Shown here: positions 56,439 to 64,000 of the stretch, piece after piece | How positions within the stretch are numbered: the first letter of the stretch is position 1 | How the letters are laid out: every line of letters begins with the position of its first letter | Source of the DNA: a bacterium | Lineage (GTDB): Bacteria > Verrucomicrobiota > Verrucomicrobiia > Limisphaerales > J093 | Direction: 5' to 3' | Assembly (NCBI GenBank): GCA_021780105.1 | Contig: JAJXZJ010000023.1 | Location: forward strand, 62,001 to 126,000 | DNA: 64,000 bases | Program-made: the position numbers and the translations under genes | The notes under the pieces: model-generated | What the model was told of the DNA's origin: nothing | Seen by the model: only the letters and a program-made list of their open reading frames with translations | Database searches by the model: none

Positions 56439-56864
56439 GGCTTCACGCCTACACGAGTTTTCGCCGCGCGAACAGCCTGGAGTTCGTTCCCGCGAGCCGG
56501 CAAACCACCGGCCAGGCCCGGCCTGTCGCCACGGCGCCTGGCTCCCGGCCATGCTCTTCCCTGCGGCGCAACCAACTTGCAGCTCCGTTTCCAGTTTGCC
56601 TGGCTGAACGAGGCGGAGGACGTATTGATTGAACCGGGTGGGAGGCGATGGGTGCCGGGCATCGGCCACCAACAGGACGGGGAGAATTATTCCTGCGCGG
56701 TGACGCGTGATGCGCGACGACGATTTGCAGCGCATCCAGCGGAACGTCATCATGACCGAACAAGTCTGACACCACGCCGGGGGCGACAAGCTGGGAAGGG
56801 GCCGCCCATTTCACGCTTTACGAAACAGGCGGCGACGGGTTGGATGCGAGGACACTTGGGTATC
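56439..56864. other. Divergent intergenic region, 426 bases, no gene recognised
   Basis: It lies between the exported barrel protein and trpF. Only short shadow ORFs are present, and I see no convincing promoter, repeat or RNA. The large size suggests regulatory sequence or decayed DNA. Confidence 0.4.
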
Positions 56865-57497
56865 ATGCCCGTCCGAGTCAAAATTTGCGGCATTACGAAT
56901 CCTGCCGATGCCCGCGCGGCCGTGGCGGCCGGCGCCGACGCGCTGGGATTCATGTTCTTCGCCGGCAGTTCGCGGCGCGTTTCGTTTGCCGCGGCAGCCG
57001 ACATCCTTTCCCAAATCGCCGCGCCGGTCATGCGCGTGGGCGTGTTCGTGAATCCCGCCGCGGATGAGGTCCGCCGTGCCGTTGAGGAAGCCGGCGTGGA
57101 CACGCTGCAATTCCACGGCGAGGAAACGCCGGAGTTTATCGCCGGCCTTAAACCCGGCAATCACACGGTCCGCACGATCAAGGCGTTTCGCGTCCGCGAC
57201 GCGGCGTCACTCGCCGAACTGCCGCGTTTTGCCACGGACTTCTGGCTGCTCGACAGTTACGTTCCGGGCGCACGCGGCGGCACGGGCGCGAGTTTCAACT
57301 GGGACCTCGCCATGACCGCGAAGCAGGCCGGGCGCCCGATCTTCCTCGCCGGCGGTTTGACGCCGGAGAACGTGGCCGAAGCGGTCCGCACCGTGCGACC
57401 GTTTGCGGTGGACGTTTCCAGCGGCGTGGAATCTGCGCCGGGACGGAAGGACCACGCGAAGCTACGCGCGTTCATCACCGCGGCGAAGGCCGTTTAG
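56865..57497 (+). CDS. trpF: Phosphoribosylanthranilate isomerase
   Basis: A 210-residue TIM-barrel enzyme of tryptophan synthesis. It starts MPVRVKICGITNPADARAAV with the catalytic Cys in KICGIT. Other motifs are LQFHGEETPEF, WLLDSYVPGARGGTGASFNW (with the catalytic Asp), FLAGGLTPENVAEAV and FAVDVSSGVESAPGRKDHAK. The long track ORF upstream is noise. No other trp genes are adjacent. Ten bases separate it from the methyltransferase gene, so the two are likely cotranscribed. Confidence 0.95.
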   Translation: MPVRVKICGITNPADARAAVAAGADALGFMFFAGSSRRVSFAAAADILSQIAAPVMRVGVFVNPAADEVRRAVEEAGVDTLQFHGEETPEFIAGLKPGNHTVRTIKAFRVRDAASLAELPRFATDFWLLDSYVPGARGGTGASFNWDLAMTAKQAGRPIFLAGGLTPENVAEAVRTVRPFAVDVSSGVESAPGRKDHAKLRAFITAAKAV

Positions 57498-57506
57498 AAA
57501 GCCGCC

Positions 57507-58526
57507 ATGGACGCCGCCCTGCAACAGGAATCGGAAAAGCTCGCCCGCTCGTGGATGCGGCACGACGAGGCGATGCTGCGCGATTATCTCGTGGCTGACG
57601 TGGAGGATCCACGCCTGAACACGCAGAGCATTTTGACGCGGCATTTCCTCGCGTTCTCGCTGTTCGCGGACAAGTTCCAGCCGCTCGCCGACGCAGAGCT
57701 GGCCTTCGGCGCAGCGATGAACTGGCTGCTCGCCACGGCAAAAAAGGCCGGGCACGAAGATGCGCTCGCCGGCATTGCTTACGCGCTCCAGCGCGGCGCG
57801 GACAACGCCGAGGGCTTCGATTTGCCGCCATTCGTGCGGACGATCTTCCGCGCGCTGCCGCAGAATATCGCCGGACAGACGGTGCCGAATTATCTCGAAA
57901 TCGTCCTGCGCGAGACGCGGTTCGCCAACGGCGAGCCGATGCTCCCGTCGTCCGCGCTCGCCATGTTCCAGCGCCTGTGGACCTCGGCGCTCGCCGCCGA
58001 ACCAGCCTCCGGAGCAACTGTGATTGAGCCTGCCTGCGGTTCGGCGAACGACTATCGTTTTCTGGAAAGCTATGGGTTCACGCGGCTGATTGACTACGCC
58101 GGTTTTGACCTTTGCGAAAAGAATGTGGCGAATGCGCGCCGGCTGTTTCCGCAGGCGCGCTTCGCGACGGGCAATGTCTTCGCCATCGGCGCAGCAGACA
58201 GCGCGTTTGATCTTGGCTTTGTCCACGATTTGTTCGAGCACCTCTCGCCGGCCGGCATGGACACCGCCGTCCGCGAGCTTTGCCGCGTGACGCGCCGCGC
58301 GATGTGCGTCCATTTTTTCAACATGGACGAGACCGAGGACGACGCGATCCGGCCGGTCGAGGAATACCACTGGAACACGTTGAGCGTGGAACGAATGCGG
58401 GAACGCTTTGCCGAACACGGTTTCACCACGCAGGCGCTGCACATCGGCTCGTTTCTGCGCTGGCGCGTCGGCTGCGACCAGACCCACAACCCGCACGCCT
58501 ACACCTTCGTGCTGGGGCGGGAGTGA
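57507..58526 (+). CDS. SAM-dependent methyltransferase, class I
   Basis: A 339-residue protein. The N-terminal helical ~170 residues (LNTQSILTRHFLAFSLFADK) precede a Rossmann-fold domain with motif I IEPACGSANDYRFLESYGF, then YAGFDLCEKNVANARRLFP, FDLGFVHDLFEHLSPAGMD and ELCRVTRRAMCVHFF. It resembles ubiE/type-11 methyltransferases; the substrate is unknown. It follows trpF by ten bases. Confidence 0.8.
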   Translation: MDAALQQESEKLARSWMRHDEAMLRDYLVADVEDPRLNTQSILTRHFLAFSLFADKFQPLADAELAFGAAMNWLLATAKKAGHEDALAGIAYALQRGADNAEGFDLPPFVRTIFRALPQNIAGQTVPNYLEIVLRETRFANGEPMLPSSALAMFQRLWTSALAAEPASGATVIEPACGSANDYRFLESYGFTRLIDYAGFDLCEKNVANARRLFPQARFATGNVFAIGAADSAFDLGFVHDLFEHLSPAGMDTAVRELCRVTRRAMCVHFFNMDETEDDAIRPVEEYHWNTLSVERMRERFAEHGFTTQALHIGSFLRWRVGCDQTHNPHAYTFVLGRE

Positions 58527-58596
58527 TGCGCGGCGCCGGACCCGGACGATCCAGTCAACCCGGCTGGAATTCACCGGCCACGGCAAGGCGGCGGGT

Positions 58597-61041
58597 TCAC
58601 CGCGAAGTCGTCGGCTGGATCGTGTAGCGCTCGCCTTTGCGCGTCGGGAATACCACGACATCGGATTCCGGATGCTGGACTTCAAGTTTTTCCCGCCCGG
58701 AAACCACGACCGCACCCGGCGCGTGCAGCCGGCAGGGATTGCCGTTGAGTGAAGCGATCGTGGCCGACACGAGTTGGCCGTCGTGCCATGCCATATCCAC
58801 CGTGAATCCGCCGCGGGCGCGGAGGCCGGTGACGCTACCGTCGCGCCAGGCGTGAGGCAGCGCGGGCAGCAGGTGGACTTCGCCGGCCTGGCTTTGAAGC
58901 AGCATCTCCGCGATGCCGGCCGCGCCGCCAAAGTTGCCGTCAATCTGAAACGGTGGGTGCGCGCAGAACAGGTTCGCATACACGCCGCCACCGCCGTCGT
59001 AACGGAAGCCTTGCGTCTCGACGACGTGAATCAGGTTGCGGACAAGTTTCAGCGCATGGTCGCCGTCCTGGAGCCGCGCCCAGAAGTTGATCTTCCATGC
59101 CATGGACCAGCCGGTGCCGCCGTCGCCACGGACTTCCAGCGATTTCTTCGCGGCGGCGAACAGCGCCGGCGTCTGTGGCGTGATTTGGTGGCCGGGATGC
59201 AACGCGAACAGGTGGGAAACGTGGCGGTGGTGCGGGTCGGTTTCGCCAAACTCCTGCGCCCATTCCATCAGCCGGCCGTCGTGAGCGATTTGCGGGCCGA
59301 GCAATTTCGCCCGCGCGTCGGCGACCCGCCGGGTGAAATCATCTTGTTCCCCGAGTTCGTGCGCGGCGGCGAGCACGTTGCCGAACAAATCCCAGATGAT
59401 TTCCTGTTCCATCGCCGGCCCCATGCTGAGCGAAGCACGCTGGCCGTCCGGAGCGATAAAGGTGTTCTCCGGTGAGTTCGCGGGCCCGGACACGAGCTTG
59501 CCGGTTTTCGGGTCCGGCACCAGCCAGTCGAGGTAAAATTCCGCCGACTGCTTCATCACCGGATAGGCCCGGCGCAGATACGCGCGGTCGCCGCCGAAGG
59601 CGTAGTGCTCCCACAAATCCTGGCAAAGCCACGCGCCAGCCGCCGGGAACAAGCCCCAGCCGGGCGATTCGCCCGGCGAAGTGAAGCCCCACGGATTCGA
59701 GATCGTGTGGACGCACCAGCCGTGCGCGCCGTAATGCACCCGCGCCGTTTTGGCGCCGGGAACGGCGAGCGACTCGATGAATTCCAAGAACGGCTCGTGA
59801 CACTCGGCGAGGTTTGCGACCTCGGAAGGCCAGTAGTTCATCTGGTCGTTGATGTTGTGGTGATAATCGCAATTCCACGGCGTCTGCGTTCCGTCCGCCC
59901 ACAGGCCCTGTAAATTCGCCGGCAGACTGCCAGGCCGCGAACTGCTGATGAGCAGGTAGCGGCCGAATTGAAAATAGAGTGCGATCAGCGCCGGATCCTC
60001 ACCGCCGCGGCGAAATGCCTCCAGCCGCTCGTCGGTGGGCAGACTGGCGGCGTCCGTGACACCCAGGTCCAGTTGCACGCGGCGGAACAACCGCTGGTGA
60101 TCGGCGAGTTGCGCGGCCCGCAGCCGATCGGGCGATTGGCCGAGGGCCGGGTGGAGTTGGGCCGCCGTCACGGCTTCGGGGTCGCCCTTGCGATACGTCG
60201 GCGGTTGCGGCCAGTAATCGGTGGCTGCCGCCAGCACCAGCCGGGCGGATGTCGCCGCTTCCACTCGCAGTGAACTGGCGTTCGCGCTGATTTTGCCGCC
60301 TGTCGCCACGGCGTGCAAACGCGCGGCGAACTTCAGACCGTTGGCGGCCTGGCCGTCGAACATCTGGCCCGCCAGGAGCAGTTCGTTGTTTGTAACTGCT
60401 TTCACCACGCCGGTTTCCGGCCGGGACAGGCTGGCGGTGAAATTGAGTTTGCCGGGCCGGTCGCAGTCAATTTCAACGACCAGCACCTGGTCCGGAAAGC
60501 TGGCGAACACACGACGGGTGAAGGCGACGCCACCGGCCTTGAACCGCGTTGTGGCCGTGGCGGTGTCGAGGTCCAGTTCCCGCCGGTAATCGGTGACGTC
60601 GTTGGTGGCGATGCCGTCGAACGCCAGGCGCAAGTCGCCCAGCGTCTGATAGCAGCCATAAGGCACTTTGCTGCCGTTGCCTGACCCGGAGCCCGCGCCG
60701 CGGCAGATCAGCGTTTTGGCGGCGAGGCGGTCGGCCTCCTCGTATTTGCCGGCCCAAAGCAGGCGGCGAATTTCCGGCAACGCGGCGAACGCGGCGGGAT
60801 TGTCCGCGTCCTGCGGTCCACCGGACCAGAGCGAGTCCTCGTTCAATTGCAGCCGCTCGGAGGCGATGCCGCCGAAGACCATCGCGCCGAGGCGGCCATT
60901 GCCGACCGGCAACGCTTCCGTCCACTTTTGCGCCGGCTGGCGATACCACAGGACGAGCGGCGTGGCGGCACGAACCGGCCGCGCGGCGAGGACCGCCATC
61001 ACCACCAGCGCGAGCATGAATCGGGAGCAAACGGAGTTCAT
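58597..61041 (-). CDS. Exported GH95 alpha-L-fucosidase-like enzyme
   Basis: An 814-residue protein from [20 protein letters not shown] (signal peptide). The N-terminal beta domain has [40 protein letters not shown] and [11 protein letters not shown], the hallmark start of GH95. The (alpha/alpha)6 domain has [20 protein letters not shown] and [20 protein letters not shown] with the two catalytic-site Asn, [10 protein letters not shown] with the likely Glu, and [22 protein letters not shown]95 removes alpha-1,2-linked L-fucose or L-galactose. It is convergent with the methyltransferase gene. Confidence 0.9.
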   Translation of the reverse strand: MNSVCSRFMLALVVMAVLAARPVRAATPLVLWYRQPAQKWTEALPVGNGRLGAMVFGGIASERLQLNEDSLWSGGPQDADNPAAFAALPEIRRLLWAGKYEEADRLAAKTLICRGAGSGSGNGSKVPYGCYQTLGDLRLAFDGIATNDVTDYRRELDLDTATATTRFKAGGVAFTRRVFASFPDQVLVVEIDCDRPGKLNFTASLSRPETGVVKAVTNNELLLAGQMFDGQAANGLKFAARLHAVATGGKISANASSLRVEAATSARLVLAAATDYWPQPPTYRKGDPEAVTAAQLHPALGQSPDRLRAAQLADHQRLFRRVQLDLGVTDAASLPTDERLEAFRRGGEDPALIALYFQFGRYLLISSSRPGSLPANLQGLWADGTQTPWNCDYHHNINDQMNYWPSEVANLAECHEPFLEFIESLAVPGAKTARVHYGAHGWCVHTISNPWGFTSPGESPGWGLFPAAGAWLCQDLWEHYAFGGDRAYLRRAYPVMKQSAEFYLDWLVPDPKTGKLVSGPANSPENTFIAPDGQRASLSMGPAMEQEIIWDLFGNVLAAAHELGEQDDFTRRVADARAKLLGPQIAHDGRLMEWAQEFGETDPHHRHVSHLFALHPGHQITPQTPALFAAAKKSLEVRGDGGTGWSMAWKINFWARLQDGDHALKLVRNLIHVVETQGFRYDGGGGVYANLFCAHPPFQIDGNFGGAAGIAEMLLQSQAGEVHLLPALPHAWRDGSVTGLRARGGFTVDMAWHDGQLVSATIASLNGNPCRLHAPGAVVVSGREKLEVQHPESDVVVFPTRKGERYTIQPTTSR

Positions 61042-61205
61042 GCCGCGATTGTGGCTTGCGGACATGGCAAACGGCAAGCGCGGAAAACCCGTCACCAGCG
61101 CGGCAATATCCAGCCACGCGCCGCTTTCCGCGGAGAACCGTGAAACGAATGCTCTTTCGCGTCCACTCGGCCTCAAGAATTGCCGGCCGCGGCAGTCGAA
61201 GACAC
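61042..61205. other. Intergenic part upstream of the GH95 gene, nothing specific seen
   Basis: First part of a 430-base gap without a gene. It should hold the promoter of the GH95 gene on the minus strand. I could not pick out a convincing -35/-10 pair. Confidence 0.3.
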
Positions 61206-61236
61206 AAAAAGGCGCGCAGCCCTTGGACTGCGCGCC
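61206..61236 (-). terminator. Rho-independent terminator, minus strand
   Basis: On the minus strand: GGCGCGCAG, an eight-base loop (TCCAAGGG), CTGCGCGCC, then five T (plus-strand AAAAA at 61206-61210). It lies about 235 bases past the stop of the OPT transporter gene, which suggests that a separate transcript or a long 3' region ends here. Confidence 0.8.
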
Positions 61237-61345
61237 AGCCGAAAGCTTGGATTGACCGGGAAACTATGCTTTACGGATCGGGTAACGATAACCGCAAAAA
61301 GCGGCCAATCCAAGCCAAAGAACCTAAGAAACCCTAACACTCACT
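61206..61345 (-). ncRNA. Candidate structured RNA ending at the terminator
   Basis: Just before the terminator (minus strand) a perfect 10-base helix (61245-61254 with 61306-61315) encloses about 50 bases containing a small CCGC-A5-GCGG hairpin. A weak promoter-like pair (TTGCAC, 16 bases, CATTAT) lies near 61350-61378. It could be an independent small RNA or the 3' end of the transporter mRNA; no known family is recognised. The 5' boundary is approximate. Confidence 0.35.
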
Positions 61346-61471
61346 GGTTGCATAATGGTCCTTCGCCCGGCCGGTGCAAAGTCGGCTGTTCAAGCGTCAA
61401 CTGCTCGTGGGACAGAGTTTGTTTTGAAGTCCAGCCGGCGTTTCGAATGGGCCGGTTCAGGTTGCAGGCGA

Positions 61472-63829
61472 TCAGGTCTGCGGCCCCCGTTTCCGGGCTA
61501 GAATCACATCGCGTCCGGTGAGATACAGCAACGAAACCAGCCCCAGAAACGGCAGCAGCGCGAGGACGTTCGACCACGGGCCTTCGGTGAAGGGGTCTTT
61601 CGCCGCCAGGGCGTTGACGTGTTCGTTGAACTGGGCCAACCAGCCACGGAAGCCGCCCGCGTGGCCGTCCGCCAGGCCGGTGATGATGGCGATCAGGATG
61701 CCGGCAATCGCCCCGCCGGCGATATAGCCGGAGGCGAGCAGCACGCCGGAGCTTTTGTCGCTCTCGGCGACGAGCTGCTTTTCGGTGAGATTCGCCGCGC
61801 GGTATTTCTTGCGCAGGTAAAGGTCCACCAGCCAGCGGACCAGGCCGCCAATAAAGACCGGCGTGGACGACGACAGCGGCAGATAAACGCCCACGGCGAA
61901 GGCAAGCGACGGGAGAAGCGACATTTCCAGCACGACGACGATCATCATGCCCAGCAGGACAAAGCCCCACGGCAACTGCTGGTTCAAAATGCCTTTGATG
62001 ATGTAGGACATCAGCGTGGCCTGGGGCGGATGAAATTTCTCCACCTGCGTGCCGTCCGGCCGGGTGCGATAGGCGCCGTTGATGCCGGGGTCCACCAGGT
62101 AAACCGGCGTGCCGGCGGCATCCACCAGGTAACGGCCGGGCGGGCCGATCTTCTCGTCGGTGTTGTGCCAGACGAGGTATTCGTGCGCGTCGTCGGAGGC
62201 CTGCGGCCCGTGCAGGGTGTCGTGCTGGGTCAGTTTCGTGGGATCAACGCGCATCGCCACCGGGAAATCGGCGTTGCCCTTGACCGCGACATAGACGGTG
62301 GCGCCGTCGTTCAACCGCATCAGCACCGGCCCAAGCACCAGCGCCGACCCAAGTGCGCCGATCAGCAACGCGATTTGCTGCGCCCGCGGCGTTGAACCCA
62401 CCAGGAAACCCGTCTTCAAATCCTGCGACGTCGTGCCGCCGTTCGACGCCGCGATGCAGACAATGCCGCCGACCGACAGCGCGGTGACGTAGTAATTGCT
62501 GCTGGTCCAGTGAAGAATCAAAAAAATCAGGCACGTCAACAGCAGCGTGGCGACCGTCATGCCGGAAATCGGGTTCGACGAGGAGCCGATTTCACCTGTC
62601 AATCGTGACGAGACCGTGACGAAAATGAAGCCGCACACGACGATCAAGACCGCGCCGAGCAGGTTCATCTGGAGCGGTTTCGCGGAAACAATCGCCACCA
62701 GCAACGCCACGATGCCCAGGAGGACGAACGTCATCGGCAGGTCGTTGTCCGTGCGTGCCTTGGCGGCCGCGCCGGTGGCCGCGCCGCGCAGGTCTTTCAA
62801 CCCTTCCTTGAACCCGTGCCAGATGGTCGGCAACGCGCGCAACACGCTCAACACGCCGGCCGCGGCCACCGCGCCGGCGCCGACATACAGAAGATACGCG
62901 CGGCGCACGTCATCCGGTGTCATGTCGGCGATCGGTATCGTGCCCGGCGAAAGTGGTTGCGTGAGGTGCTCGCCAAACAGTTTGATCATCGGCACAAAGA
63001 CGAGATACGAGAGCGCGCCGCCGGCACACATGATCGAGGCGATGCGCGGGCCGATGATGTAACCCACGCCGAGCAGTTCCGGCGAAATTTCGGCCGAGAG
63101 CGAACCGCCCTTCAGCGGCGCGCCGAACACTTTTTCCGGCACGTCCTTCCACAGCCGCAGCGCGGCCATCATCGTCTTGTAAACCAGACCGATGCCGAAG
63201 CCGATGAAGATGGTGGCCGGATTGGATTCGGCCAGCACGCCGGCGGCGTTCGCGGCCACCGCTTCCTGACGCGCGGCCGCCGAGGAGTGGGCTTTCGACT
63301 CCGCGGAGGCGCCGGCCTTGAGCACCTCGGCGCACGCCGTGCCTTCGGGGTATTTCAACGTGCCGTGCTGCGCGACAATCAACGCCCGCCGCAGTGGAAT
63401 CATCATCAACACGCCCAGCAGCCCGCCCAGCACGGCCACCAGCATCACCCGCGTCAACTCCAGATCGAAGCCGAGAATCATGATCGCCGGCATCGTCGCG
63501 CCGAGGCCGAAGGCGATGGATTCGCCCGCCGAGCCGGCGGTTTGCACGATGTTATTCTCCAGGATCGTGGTTTCCCGCGCGCCGAATTTGCGCGCCAGCT
63601 TGAACAGCGTGATCGCGATCACCGCCACGGGAATCGAGGCGCTCACGGTCAGGCCGACCTTCAGCACGAGATAAAGCGATGACGCACCGAACACCATGCC
63701 CAACAGCGTGCCGACGATGACTGGCACGATGGACAGCTCCGGCAGCCGGGCTTCGGTGGGAATATAGGGTTGGAAAGGTGCGGACGGCGTGCCGCCGGAC
63801 GGCGGTTTCGGTTCGGTATGCGCGCTCAT
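61472..63829 (-). CDS. OPT-family oligopeptide transporter
   Basis: A 785-residue inner-membrane protein from MSAHTEPKPPSGG; I prefer the ATG at 63829 over the GTG six bases before. About 14-16 hydrophobic segments and OPT signatures are seen: TILENNIVQTAGSAGESIAF, LKYPEGTACAEVLKAG, GVGYIIGPRIASIMCAGGAL, CIAASNGGTTSQDLKTGFLV. A ~110-residue soluble insertion before the C-terminal segments (DPTKLTQHDTLHGPQASDDA, PPGRYLVDAAGTPVYLVDPG) is beta-rich. It probably takes up peptides by proton symport. Confidence 0.9.
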   Translation of the reverse strand: MSAHTEPKPPSGGTPSAPFQPYIPTEARLPELSIVPVIVGTLLGMVFGASSLYLVLKVGLTVSASIPVAVIAITLFKLARKFGARETTILENNIVQTAGSAGESIAFGLGATMPAIMILGFDLELTRVMLVAVLGGLLGVLMMIPLRRALIVAQHGTLKYPEGTACAEVLKAGASAESKAHSSAAARQEAVAANAAGVLAESNPATIFIGFGIGLVYKTMMAALRLWKDVPEKVFGAPLKGGSLSAEISPELLGVGYIIGPRIASIMCAGGALSYLVFVPMIKLFGEHLTQPLSPGTIPIADMTPDDVRRAYLLYVGAGAVAAAGVLSVLRALPTIWHGFKEGLKDLRGAATGAAAKARTDNDLPMTFVLLGIVALLVAIVSAKPLQMNLLGAVLIVVCGFIFVTVSSRLTGEIGSSSNPISGMTVATLLLTCLIFLILHWTSSNYYVTALSVGGIVCIAASNGGTTSQDLKTGFLVGSTPRAQQIALLIGALGSALVLGPVLMRLNDGATVYVAVKGNADFPVAMRVDPTKLTQHDTLHGPQASDDAHEYLVWHNTDEKIGPPGRYLVDAAGTPVYLVDPGINGAYRTRPDGTQVEKFHPPQATLMSYIIKGILNQQLPWGFVLLGMMIVVVLEMSLLPSLAFAVGVYLPLSSSTPVFIGGLVRWLVDLYLRKKYRAANLTEKQLVAESDKSSGVLLASGYIAGGAIAGILIAIITGLADGHAGGFRGWLAQFNEHVNALAAKDPFTEGPWSNVLALLPFLGLVSLLYLTGRDVILARKRGPQT

Positions 63830-63942
63830 GGCCACTTGTTGGCCGCGCAGGCTAAACCGAAGTCGAGGTGCGACGCCAGTTGAATGTCGGCCAGCCGGTT
63901 TGGTTTTGACTTCGCCGGCCGCGACGGTTCACTGAAGGCATC

Positions 63943-64000
63943 ATGTTCACCGCACGTTGCTGGTTGCGCGCCGCCGCTCTCGGCGCGTTCACGCTGCTCG
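63943..64000 (+). CDS. Start of an exported protein, cut by the window end
   Basis: ATG at 63943 followed by MFTARCWLRAAALGAFTLL, a typical signal peptide beginning. Only 19 codons are visible, so nothing can be said of function. It is divergent from the OPT transporter gene, with 113 bases between. Confidence 0.5.
   Translation, partial: MFTARCWLRAAALGAFTLL

Overview
The window looks like chromosomal DNA of a high-GC, saprophytic member of the Verrucomicrobiota. This placement is an inference from gene content: many secreted glycan-active enzymes, a DUF1080 protein, a bacterial alpha-2-macroglobulin, PilM/PilN-style type II secretion parts and an IS1380-type remnant. No rRNA or tRNA gene was found by eye, so the phylum cannot be fixed from the window alone. 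Most ORF-track lines are antisense or out-of-frame shadows caused by the high GC content.

Layout. 1-230: decayed 3' end of a type I restriction hsdR gene. 324-9133: secreted TIM-barrel glycosidase, YfhO-type membrane protein, small lipoprotein, amidohydrolase, DUF1080 protein, a 0.6-kb scar with gene fragments, and a GH36-like enzyme. 9143-17007: GH50-like agarase-type enzyme, yggS, a 679-residue protein of unknown function, a secreted 746-residue protein and a truncated NUDIX gene. 17241-26418: alpha-2-macroglobulin lipoprotein, metF, two TIM-barrel sugar isomerase-like proteins and a stand-alone CoaB-like protein. 26688-42966: a long, tightly coupled type II secretion / type IV pilus-like operon (E, F, G, four minor pseudopilins, L-, M- and C-like proteins, and a secretin split over two genes), ending with a sensor kinase and an NtrC-type sigma-54 activator. 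43017-45726: CE1-type esterase and a HEAT-thioredoxin fusion. 45790-46424: internally deleted IS1380-type element. 46513-49346: rpsO, pnp and a strong terminator. 49386-53592: MnmC-like methyltransferase, then a compact minus-strand cluster with two GspF proteins and pseudopilin-like proteins but no ATPase. 53745-64000: (alpha/alpha)-barrel plus LamG protein, trpF, a methyltransferase, GH95 fucosidase, a candidate structured RNA, an OPT transporter and the start of one more exported protein.

How it fits together. Signal peptides or lipoboxes on the hydrolases point to breakdown of complex polysaccharides outside the cytoplasm, with the secretion operon as a plausible export route. Upstream of that operon I see a -24/-12 element (GG-N10-GC) and, about 90 bp further up, two related palindromic sites 30 bp apart. 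Since the last gene of the operon encodes a sigma-54 activator, a closed autoregulatory loop is a reasonable hypothesis.

The most distinctive observations are the secretin whose last N-domain appears divided between two separately exported proteins, the candidate sigma-54 control region, the ATPase-less pseudopilin cluster with two different GspF proteins, and the internally deleted IS next to rpsO. Several truncated gene ends (hsdR, a type IIG-like methyltransferase, a transposase, NUDIX) record past turnover of accessory DNA.
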